Below, piece by piece: positions 35,116 to 42,205 of a DNA stretch of 64,000 nt. Numbering within the stretch: the stretch's first letter is position 1; every line of letters starts with the position of its first letter. The translations under genes were made by a program, and so were the position numbers. Below the pieces are notes generated by a model that was given only the letters and a program-made list of their open reading frames with translations, made no database searches and was not told the origin of the DNA. The DNA comes from Flavobacteriaceae bacterium (GTDB lineage: Bacteria > Bacteroidota > Bacteroidia > Flavobacteriales > Flavobacteriaceae), in assembly GCA_016764435.1 (NCBI GenBank), contig JAESRX010000007.1, positions 179,545 to 243,544 on the forward strand. Direction: 5' to 3'.

Positions 35116-36048
35116 TTATTTAACGTCCATTAATTCAACGTCAAATATTAAGATAGCATTTGGAGGAATTACTCCACCAGCTCCTTGTTCTCCATAAGCC
35201 AATTCAGAAGGGATTACAAAACGAGCTTTATCACCCACTTTTAATAATTGAATTCCTTCGTCCCATCCTGCAATCACTTGACCGATTCCCAATTTAAAAT
35301 CGATAGGTTGTTTGCGGTCATAAGAAGAATCAAATACAGTTCCGTCTAATAATTGTCCTTTATAGTGTACAGAAACTGTTTTGTTTTTAGCAGCTTGTGT
35401 TCCAGTTCCAACTTGTAATACTTTGTAACGTAATCCACTTGGAGTTACATCATAACCAGCACTTTCTTTTTCTAATAAAGCTTCTTGCTCTTTTTGAGCA
35501 TTTGATGCAGCGTCTAAACGACTCCCTTCAAATGTTCTAAAAGCTTCAATAGCGTTAAATGCTTCTGCAGCTGCTCCAACTTTTACAATCTCTAAAGATT
35601 CTAATTTGTCATCTTGAGCGATGCTATTTACAATATCCATTCCTTCAACAACATTACCGAAAACGGTATGTTTGTTATCTAACCAAGGAGTTTCTATATG
35701 TGTAATATAGAATTGACTTCCGTTAGAAGCAGGTCCAGAGTTTGCCATAGATAAAATTCCAGGACGGTCGTGTTTTAAATCAGCATGAAATTCATCTGCA
35801 AATTTATAACCAGGGTCTCCCATTCCAGATCCTTGTGGACATCCACCTTGAATCATAAAATCAGCGATTACTCTGTGAAAATTTAAACCATCATAGAAAG
35901 GAGTTCCTTGCTCCTTTACTTTGTTTTCCATGTTTCCTTCAGCTAAAGCAACAAAGTTACCAACTGTTCCAGGAGTCTTTTCAAATTCTAAATTTACTAA
36001 AATAGCACCTTTAGAGGTGTTAAATTTTGCGTATAATCCGTTGTTCAT
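35116..36048 (-). CDS. Dual-family immunophilin: cyclophilin fused to FKBP peptidyl-prolyl isomerase
   Basis: A 310-residue protein with two different prolyl isomerase domains. Residues about 5-155 are a cyclophilin, with FHRVIADFMIQGG, ANSGPASNGSQFYITH and HTVFGNVVEGM, keeping the catalytic Arg in FHR. A charged helical linker follows (about 160-195, NAQKEQEALLEKE). Residues about 200-310 are an FKBP with VHYKGQLLDGTVFDSSYDR, VIAGWDEGIQ and AYGEQGAGGVIPPNAILIFD. There is no signal peptide, so it is cytoplasmic. The ORF track adds ten residues; I chose the ATG at 36048 because a -7 box overlaps the longer start. It is monocistronic with terminator. Confidence 0.94.
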   Translation of the reverse strand: MNNGLYAKFNTSKGAILVNLEFEKTPGTVGNFVALAEGNMENKVKEQGTPFYDGLNFHRVIADFMIQGGCPQGSGMGDPGYKFADEFHADLKHDRPGILSMANSGPASNGSQFYITHIETPWLDNKHTVFGNVVEGMDIVNSIAQDDKLESLEIVKVGAAAEAFNAIEAFRTFEGSRLDAASNAQKEQEALLEKESAGYDVTPSGLRYKVLQVGTGTQAAKNKTVSVHYKGQLLDGTVFDSSYDRKQPIDFKLGIGQVIAGWDEGIQLLKVGDKARFVIPSELAYGEQGAGGVIPPNAILIFDVELMDVK

Positions 36049-36067
36049 TGTTCTAATTTTTGTGGTG

Positions 36068-36075
36068 CAAAGATA
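36068..36075 (-). promoter_or_regulatory. -7 box of the immunophilin gene
   Basis: The minus strand reads TATCTTTG. The predicted transcript start is about 15 bases before the ATG at 36048 and lies after the ORF-track start at 36078, ruling that start out if the box is real. Confidence 0.6.
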
Positions 36076-36149
36076 CATTCTTTAAATCGTTGTCCCTATT
36101 TTTTTTATTGTAATTTATTAGTCAGCAAGTTAGTGTTAAAAAAAATACT

Positions 36150-36809
36150 TTATTTTTTCAATCTATCTAAGACCCATTGTTTTAAATCATAAAAGTTTTG
36201 AGGCGCTATTCCATGTCCTACGGGATATTCTTGGTAACTATGTTTTATGTTTAGCTGTTTTAAGAATTCGGGTGCTTTATTTGCCCATGCTACTGGAATT
36301 ACTTGGTCTACACTTCCGTGAGAGATAAAGAAATCTAGGTGTTCATAGTTTTTTGTTTCCAAATCCGAGGGCATTAAGTCTGGATTTATGTGCCCGCTTA
36401 AAGCAATGATGTTTTTTACTTTTTCTGGATAATTTAAGGCGACTGAATAACTCAGGATGGTTCCTTGGCTAAATCCTAGTAAAAAAGTATTTTCTGGACT
36501 GCAGGTGTATTTCTCTTGAATTTGAGTGATAAACTTTCCTAAGGTTTCGCGTGCTTCTATCGCTTCTGGAATGTCAGAAAATTTTTCGTCTGCACTGTCA
36601 AAATGGATCGTGTACCATGCATAAGCGCCCATTCCTAAAAACATAGGTGCTTGTACACTTACAATTAGTAATTCCTCAGGTAACTCTTCTGCAAATGAAA
36701 ATAAATCTTGCTCATTACTACCATAACCATGAAACATAAATAATAAGGGTTGGTTACTTACTTTTATTTTAGGTTCTCGTACTATATATTCTAATGCTAA
36801 ATCGCTCAT
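36150..36809 (-). CDS. Alpha/beta hydrolase, phospholipase/carboxylesterase family
   Basis: A 219-residue cytoplasmic serine hydrolase. The oxyanion region is LLFMFHGYGSNEQDL, the nucleophile elbow is GFSQG in FLLGFSQGTILSY, and the acid and base are in SHGSVDQVIP and PVGHGI. This is the acyl-protein thioesterase/carboxylesterase group, acting on short esters or lysophospholipids; the real substrate is unknown. A -7 box overlaps the terminator of the upstream DUF4870-like gene, so this gene has its own transcription start. Confidence 0.9.
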   Translation of the reverse strand: MSDLALEYIVREPKIKVSNQPLLFMFHGYGSNEQDLFSFAEELPEELLIVSVQAPMFLGMGAYAWYTIHFDSADEKFSDIPEAIEARETLGKFITQIQEKYTCSPENTFLLGFSQGTILSYSVALNYPEKVKNIIALSGHINPDLMPSDLETKNYEHLDFFISHGSVDQVIPVAWANKAPEFLKQLNIKHSYQEYPVGHGIAPQNFYDLKQWVLDRLKK

Positions 36810-36819
36810 AATTATGTAT

Positions 36820-36848
36820 AAAAAAGTCGCACAATAGGTGCGACTTCA
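36820..36848 (-). terminator. Terminator of the DUF4870-like gene
   Basis: AAGTCGCAC pairs with GTGCGACTT around AATAG; six T residues follow on the minus strand. Confidence 0.85.
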
Positions 36849-36854
36849 AAAATA
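36847..36854 (-). promoter_or_regulatory. -7 box of the hydrolase gene, abutting a terminator
   Basis: The minus strand reads TATTTTTG directly before the terminator hairpin. The predicted transcript start falls inside the hairpin, so the new mRNA would not carry the full stem. Confidence 0.4.
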
Positions 36855-36873
36855 GTATTTATCTATTAATTTT

Positions 36874-37200
36874 TTAGATTCCTTTGAACCAATCTTGAAA
36901 TAAATCTCCGAATAAGGGGATTTTTTTCTCCTGTCCTTTCAAACAACCAATAAATCCGGTAATCCAAAAAATAAACAGGGTAATATGTAAAAATCGGGCT
37001 ACCGTAGGAATTCCCACGAGGCTTCCTATGGCTCCAGCGAGTAATTGTAAAAGTAACAAACCTATCATTTGTCGAATATGGAAAGAGGTGAAACTGTTTC
37101 TCTTAGAGTTATTCATGATAAATCCAATGAGGAGTCCTGGCCAGGATAAATAACTTATAATAGCGGCTGTTTTTCCTTCTTCAATATGTTGATTATGCAT
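36874..37200 (-). CDS. Small membrane protein, DUF4870-like
   Basis: A 108-residue protein with three hydrophobic helices. It begins with EEGKTAAIISYLSWPGLLIG, then has FTSFHIRQMIGLLLLQLL and a third helix near FIFWITGFIGCLKGQEKKIP. This order (short soluble start, HIRQ motif, conserved P-FG end) is that of DUF4870/Tic20-like small membrane proteins of unknown function. It has its own terminator. A near-match box (TACATTTA) lies about 30 bases upstream of the start. Confidence 0.78.
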   Translation of the reverse strand: MHNQHIEEGKTAAIISYLSWPGLLIGFIMNNSKRNSFTSFHIRQMIGLLLLQLLAGAIGSLVGIPTVARFLHITLFIFWITGFIGCLKGQEKKIPLFGDLFQDWFKGI

Positions 37201-37240
37201 CGTTTTTATAGTAGTTTGTATTCTTTATAAATGTACAACT

Positions 37241-38491
37241 TTAATTCTGGATAAGCATTCTATTGGCAATAACTCCGTATACAATACCTTTCATCTCTTT
37301 ATTTAAAAAGATGGAGTTTTTAGAGGTGGAAATTATATTGTTTTTTGTGAATGTGTAAGTAGGAGCAGGGTTGAAAAATGTGATGTCCGCTTTGTTTCCA
37401 ACTTTAATACTGTTCTCAGGGATAGAAAAACGTGCTTTAGCTGTTAGTTTTTCTATAATAAGAGTAAGGTCTAAAATACCGTTTAAAGCACCAAAGATAC
37501 TTTCCAATCCAATGGTTCCGTATTTAGCATTCTGGAATTCTACTTTTTTATCTTCGATAGTGATGGGTTGATGATCACTGGTAATCATATCGACAGTTCC
37601 GTCCTTTAAACCTTGAATCAAGGCCTCCACATCTGAAGGTGTTCTCAAAGGAGGTCTCACTTTATTACGACTGTCAAAGTACTGTAATTCATGATCAGTA
37701 ATGCATAAATGATGGGCAGCTACACTACACGTAACATTCAGGCCTTTACGTTTAGCATCCTTAATTAATTGTACTGATTTTTCAGTGCTAATAGTAGGGA
37801 TGTGTAGTTTTCCTTGTGTGTATTCCAGTAAAAATAAATCTCTTACTATTTGTAATTCTTCTGCCATGGCAGGAATTCCTTTCAATCCGTATTTAGTGCT
37901 ATTAATTCCTTCATGTACCAAGCCATGTTGCGCAATACTATCGTCTTGTGGATAACTCAAGAGCAATCCGTCAAAATTCTGCGTATATAAAAGTCCTACT
38001 TTTAGTAGGTTGGCGTTGTGTATGGGTTTTTTATAATCGCCAAAGGCGATGGCTCCTGAATTTTGCATGTCAAACATTTCTGCCATGTCCTTACCTTCGG
38101 ATTGTTTCGTAAAGGCCCCGATAGGGTACAAGTTGGTTGCAGCATGTTGCGCTTTAGAAATCAAAAATTCTACAGACGATTTATTGTCAATTACAGGGGC
38201 ACTGTTCGGGTTTACTGCAATGTGAGTAAAACCACTTTTAGCCGCCGTATTTAAACCGTTCTTTATTGTCTCTCTGTCTTCTAAACCAGGTTCTCCAAAA
38301 CAAACACTAGAGTCAAACCATCCTTGAGATACATGTAGATTCTCTAGATTTAACAGGGTGTCATCTTGTTTTGTGTCAATCGTGTCTTCTATGGAAGTGA
38401 TGGTTCCGTTTTCGATTAAAATATCTTTAGTTTGACCATCAAAAGGGCTTGATTTGTCAATGATTTTTGAATTCTGTAGAATAATTCTCAT
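37241..38491 (-). CDS. Dihydroorotase-like amidohydrolase lacking metal-binding histidines
   Basis: The 416 residues align along their length with type I dihydroorotase. Retained patterns include GLEDRETIKNGLNTAAKSG, AAHHLCITD, KVRPPLRTPSDVEALIQGL and TSDHQP. The first metal site, DxHxHxREPG in active enzymes, reads DSSVCFGEPG here (Asp60, with Ser62 and Cys64 replacing both histidines and Gly66 replacing the substrate-binding Arg). A third ligand His appears as Thr in HIPTISTEKS. It is probably not an active dihydroorotase; a structural or regulatory role with aspartate transcarbamoylase, as known for inactive DHO-like proteins, is a guess. It overlaps the BatA-like gene by four bases. Confidence 0.88.
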   Translation of the reverse strand: MRIILQNSKIIDKSSPFDGQTKDILIENGTITSIEDTIDTKQDDTLLNLENLHVSQGWFDSSVCFGEPGLEDRETIKNGLNTAAKSGFTHIAVNPNSAPVIDNKSSVEFLISKAQHAATNLYPIGAFTKQSEGKDMAEMFDMQNSGAIAFGDYKKPIHNANLLKVGLLYTQNFDGLLLSYPQDDSIAQHGLVHEGINSTKYGLKGIPAMAEELQIVRDLFLLEYTQGKLHIPTISTEKSVQLIKDAKRKGLNVTCSVAAHHLCITDHELQYFDSRNKVRPPLRTPSDVEALIQGLKDGTVDMITSDHQPITIEDKKVEFQNAKYGTIGLESIFGALNGILDLTLIIEKLTAKARFSIPENSIKVGNKADITFFNPAPTYTFTKNNIISTSKNSIFLNKEMKGIVYGVIANRMLIQN

Positions 38492-40449
38492 AATTTGAAA
38501 TATTTTAGGATAAGCATTTCAAAAAACAAAAATACTACAGATAAACCTAAAAACCATTTAAAAAGCCAATTGATTTTCTGATTTTCTATAAGGTGTTGAT
38601 TCACAGCTGATATATTGTTCCCCAAGTGTATGTTCTCTGGAAGGTTTTGGATGTTTTCAAGGAGCGTATAGCTTAAATCACTTTCTGTTTTGGAGTAATT
38701 AAAAGCCAATTCTCCATAATGATGTAGGGGGGATTCTAACTTGAAATTTCCACTTTTCACAGGTTTATCGGTAAGTTTCAAGCTTACTTTCTTCGCATAG
38801 CGTTGTTGCAAAGGGATAAAGTCTTCTTTTTTATTGGAGAGGCTTAAAATTTCATTACTATTTAATGAAATAGCGAAGTCTATAGGTGTGTTATTTTTAT
38901 TTCCGAGGGTATAATATAGTTTAGGAATATTATAACTTTGCCTTCCTATGTTGTAAAATAAAGGGACAATCAGGGAAGATTGTTGCAAGTTTGTTGCCTG
39001 TTCATTTAAAGGAGAAGCATACAAGTAGATAGTACCTTGCTTCCATTTATAAGACGATACAAAAGAAGTATTGTTTGCGAGTCCTACTATTTGAATTCCT
39101 TTTTTACCCCTATGATTGTATACTGTGTATACAGTCGGATATTGAAAATTTGAGACACGTTTTTTGAATACGTTTTTTAAAAGTGGATGTTCATAGTTAA
39201 TATCCGTAATTTTCAATTCTTTCTTTTTAGGCGCTTCTAAACTTCCTAAGTCTACTTGTTGAAATAATTTATTATAGGAGTTGATGTTGGAGTTCATCGC
39301 GGGGATGATGGTGAGACTTCCTCCTTTTTTCACAAAATCGATTAGCGGCGGGATTAAAGGGCTCGGGATGGTTTTAATTTCGTGTAAAATGATACTGTGT
39401 TGCTCGCTTATTAGATTGTAGGCCAATTCCTGTACGCTGGATTGTTTAAAATTAAATTCGTCATTGGTATATATTCGTGACAGGTAATTTCCATTTTCTC
39501 CGATACTTAAGATATTTATTTTTGCTGGTTTTTGGAGGTTAAAATAGAACGTATTATCAAATGATAATGCAGGATCATTTAGATGTACTTCTCCTTTGAA
39601 GTTATGATTAAATGTGATTGGGAATCTGATTTCTTGCTGGTGTTTTTTGTCAAATTTAACACTTGTTTTCCCCATTAATCGCGTGTTATTAAATAAAGAA
39701 ACGGCTGTTTCATTCCCCAGTTCTTGACTGTGAACGATCACACCTAGGATTATCGTCGAGAGTGTTTTTTCGGCGATAAAAACACTGTCTATAGAAGTGT
39801 TACTCCTAGTTTTAGGAAGCGTTTGTATACAGGTATATTGGATCCGAGAACTTTTATCAAAGAAATCAAGGTTAAAATCCTTATGGGTTTGAAAGTCAGA
39901 GATAAGGAGAACATTAATATGTACGGAAGGCTTGTCTTTTGTTAATTGGTTGATCTTTAATAGTAATATTTTAAAATCCAGTGTTTTTGGGCTGTAGTTT
40001 ACATTGAGGAGTGTTTTTTTTAAGACTTCGTATGAGAGGTTTTTATAGCTGTTTTCATTAGTTATAAAAGAAACGATTTCATTTTTAGGTAAGGATTTTA
40101 ATAGGTCTTGGATTGCACGTTGTAGTAATTCACCTTCGTTTCCCTTTGCTTGCATGCTGTAGGAATTGTCTAAGTAAATAACGGTGTGGTGTTTAGTTCC
40201 CTTACTGAAATTAGCGACAAAAGGCTGGGAAAAGGAAACAATTAAACAGGATAACGCTATTAGTCGAGTGGCTAAGATGAGCCATTTTTTAATACGGGCA
40301 CTTTTTCGTGACTGTTGTGCTAATTTTTTTAAGAATTGTACATTGGTAAAAGGTGTTTTTTTAAACCGTTGTAATTGAAATAAATGGACAATTATAGGGA
40401 TGATTAAAAAAAATAAGGCGTACAGAATTTCAGGATGCTTTAATTGCAT
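38488..40449 (-). CDS. Membrane protein with BatA N-terminal region and VWA-like domain
   Basis: A 653-residue membrane protein. It starts LKHPEILYALFFLIIPIIVH and LFQLQRFKKTPFTNVQFLKK, the BatA (aerotolerance) N-terminal signature with two helices. A von Willebrand A-like domain follows, with VIYLDNSYSM (MIDAS DxSxS) at about residues 90-100. The middle (about 250-600) is a large periplasmic region, and one helix closes the protein at the C-terminus (NWLFKWFLGLSVVFLFFEML). Function is unknown; the family is universal in Bacteroidota. It leads the unit with the dihydroorotase-like gene, overlapping by four bases. Confidence 0.9.
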   Translation of the reverse strand: MQLKHPEILYALFFLIIPIIVHLFQLQRFKKTPFTNVQFLKKLAQQSRKSARIKKWLILATRLIALSCLIVSFSQPFVANFSKGTKHHTVIYLDNSYSMQAKGNEGELLQRAIQDLLKSLPKNEIVSFITNENSYKNLSYEVLKKTLLNVNYSPKTLDFKILLLKINQLTKDKPSVHINVLLISDFQTHKDFNLDFFDKSSRIQYTCIQTLPKTRSNTSIDSVFIAEKTLSTIILGVIVHSQELGNETAVSLFNNTRLMGKTSVKFDKKHQQEIRFPITFNHNFKGEVHLNDPALSFDNTFYFNLQKPAKINILSIGENGNYLSRIYTNDEFNFKQSSVQELAYNLISEQHSIILHEIKTIPSPLIPPLIDFVKKGGSLTIIPAMNSNINSYNKLFQQVDLGSLEAPKKKELKITDINYEHPLLKNVFKKRVSNFQYPTVYTVYNHRGKKGIQIVGLANNTSFVSSYKWKQGTIYLYASPLNEQATNLQQSSLIVPLFYNIGRQSYNIPKLYYTLGNKNNTPIDFAISLNSNEILSLSNKKEDFIPLQQRYAKKVSLKLTDKPVKSGNFKLESPLHHYGELAFNYSKTESDLSYTLLENIQNLPENIHLGNNISAVNQHLIENQKINWLFKWFLGLSVVFLFFEMLILKYFKL

Positions 40450-40478
40450 ATAGAGGTGTTTTACTTAGACTAGCTGTT

Positions 40479-40486
40479 CAAATATA
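40479..40486 (-). promoter_or_regulatory. -7 box of the BatA-like / dihydroorotase-like unit
   Basis: The minus strand reads TATATTTG; the predicted leader is about 25 bases. Confidence 0.55.
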
Positions 40487-40698
40487 GCTAAAAGGATTTA
40501 ATATAAATAGGTCTACGTAAAAAAGATGTAAAATGGCCTCCTTAACTTTTTTAATACGTGTTTAATTCTTTGAAAATCACCATTTATTGAATGGTATTAA
40601 CAGTTATTTAGATGCGTTTTCAGAAAGGAAATAGACAATGTAAGTTTGACGGTTTTTAGTCAAAGGAATGAAGTAAAAAAAGTATCTTATTATAAAGC

Positions 40699-40735
40699 AA
40701 CTAGCTCTTTGTCCCATCGGTGTAAAGAGCTAGTT
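40699..40735 (-). terminator. Hairpin after mtnN, probable terminator
   Basis: AACTAGCTCTTT and AAAGAGCTAGTT form a perfect 12-base stem with a 13-base loop. The T run after it is weak, so termination may be partial. Confidence 0.6.
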
Positions 40736-40745
40736 ATTTAGCGTG

Positions 40746-41501
40746 CTATTTCATTTCAAAATAAGCTTTCAAAATTCCAGCTGCATATAAGCTGGCAACT
40801 TCTTTTGCGAATTTAGGAAAATCTAAGGTTGCGTTGTCATTGGCTTTATCAGAGATGGTTCTGATAATAGAAAATGGGATGTTGTATTCATAACACACTT
40901 GTGCTACGGCAGCTCCTTCCATTTCTACACATTGTGCTTGTGGAATTTCACGTAATAATTCATTTATTTTAGCACTACTAGAAATAAATTGATCGCCACT
41001 CAAGATAGTTCCAATACGGGCTTTCGGCTGTTCTAGCTTAAATGTCGCAATGGTACTACTGTCTATATGTTGTTTAAATTCCGCTAGGAATGTTTCCGTT
41101 GCTTTTAATAAATCTTCACTGAAAGCCGTGTTAATTGCGGCTTTGTTTAAAAGCGGGATGTGAAATTTCGGAAATAGGGGACTCGCATCCAAATCGTGTT
41201 GGAAGAGGTCATGTCCGACTATAATATCTCCAATATTTAAATCGCTTTGTAAGCCACCTGCAACTCCTGTGAAAATAAGTTCGGTTAGGTTATAATCGTT
41301 TATAAGCTGGGTGCTAGTCATGGTGGAAGCTACTTTTCCCCATCTAGAAAAAACCAAGACTACTTCCTTATTGAATAAGGTTCCTGTATAATAGGTGCGT
41401 TGTCCTTTGGTGGTTTCTATTACGTTTGTCAATTGCTTTAATAAAGCGTCAATTTCATCGTGCATCGCACTTAAAATTCCTATTCTTGGGGTGGTATCCA
41501 T
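40746..41501 (-). CDS. mtnN: 5'-methylthioadenosine/S-adenosylhomocysteine nucleosidase
   Basis: MtnN cleaves MTA and SAH to adenine and the thioribose compound, recycling products of SAM chemistry. It starts IGILSAMHDEIDALLKQL, with the catalytic glutamate in the DEID region, has FTGVAGGL, the substrate-binding VEMEGAAVAQVCYE, and the catalytic aspartate in RTISDKAND. The 251 residues are slightly longer than E. coli MtnN (232) because of an insert around LFPKFHIPLLNKAAI. It lies one base after the lolD-like gene, so the two are co-transcribed. Confidence 0.93.
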   Translation of the reverse strand: MDTTPRIGILSAMHDEIDALLKQLTNVIETTKGQRTYYTGTLFNKEVVLVFSRWGKVASTMTSTQLINDYNLTELIFTGVAGGLQSDLNIGDIIVGHDLFQHDLDASPLFPKFHIPLLNKAAINTAFSEDLLKATETFLAEFKQHIDSSTIATFKLEQPKARIGTILSGDQFISSSAKINELLREIPQAQCVEMEGAAVAQVCYEYNIPFSIIRTISDKANDNATLDFPKFAKEVASLYAAGILKAYFEMK

Positions 41502-41502
41502 A

Positions 41503-42165
41503 TTATTTAATAATTAAACCGTCTTTCATTACTAATTTCCTGTCTGCCATGTCTGCCAAGGCTTGATTGTGGGTTACGATTACAAATGTTTGCCCAAATT
41601 TATCACGAAGTGTGAAAAATAATTCATGCAAGGTTTTAGCGGCATCGGTATCTAAATTCCCACTAGGTTCATCAGCAAATATAACTTCGGGATTGTTTAC
41701 GAGTGCTCGTGCCACGGCAACACGCTGTTGTTCTCCTCCAGATAATTCACTTGGTTTGTGATGCAAGCGATGGGATAACCCTAAAAAAATCAATAATTCT
41801 AAGGCTCTTTCTTCGGCTTCTTTCTTTGATTTTTTTGCTATAAAAGCAGGAATACATACGTTCTCTAATGCGGTGAATTCCGGTAATAATTGATGAAATT
41901 GGAAAATGAACCCGATGTGCTTATTCCTAAACGCAGAAATGTCTTTATCGCTGAGGTTTACGATGTTTTTACCGTTTAACCTTATGGTAGCACCTTTCTC
42001 AGAGGTTGGTTTGTCTAAGGTTCCTAAAATTTGTAGAAGTGTTGTCTTTCCAGCTCCCGAAGGTCCTACAATGGCAACGATTTCTCCTTTTTTAATATGT
42101 AAATCTACTCCTTTTAGGACTTCTAAGTCACCGTAAAACTTGTGTAAATTGCTTGCTTTTATCAT
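41503..42165 (-). CDS. lolD: ABC transporter ATPase, LolD-like
   Basis: A 220-residue ATPase subunit of the MacB/LolD type. Walker A is GPSGAGKTT, the Q-loop region is [18 protein letters not shown], the signature is [16 protein letters not shown], Walker B is [13 protein letters not shown], and the switch histidine is in VTHNQ. The [15 protein letters not shown] text fits LolD, which drives lipoprotein release from the inner membrane, but no LolC/E permease is adjacent. In the window its only partner is mtnN, an operon without an obvious functional link. A TAnnTTCG-type box lies just upstream. Confidence 0.88.
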   Translation of the reverse strand: MIKASNLHKFYGDLEVLKGVDLHIKKGEIVAIVGPSGAGKTTLLQILGTLDKPTSEKGATIRLNGKNIVNLSDKDISAFRNKHIGFIFQFHQLLPEFTALENVCIPAFIAKKSKKEAEERALELLIFLGLSHRLHHKPSELSGGEQQRVAVARALVNNPEVIFADEPSGNLDTDAAKTLHELFFTLRDKFGQTFVIVTHNQALADMADRKLVMKDGLIIK

Positions 42166-42181
42166 AGTCTTCTAAAAAAAA

Positions 42182-42189
42182 CGAAAGTA
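42182..42189 (-). promoter_or_regulatory. Variant -7 box (TAnnTTCG) of the lolD-mtnN unit
   Basis: The minus strand reads TACTTTCG, with a predicted leader of about 12 bases. Confidence 0.4.
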
Positions 42190-42205
42190 CTCATTTTATC
42201 AGTTA

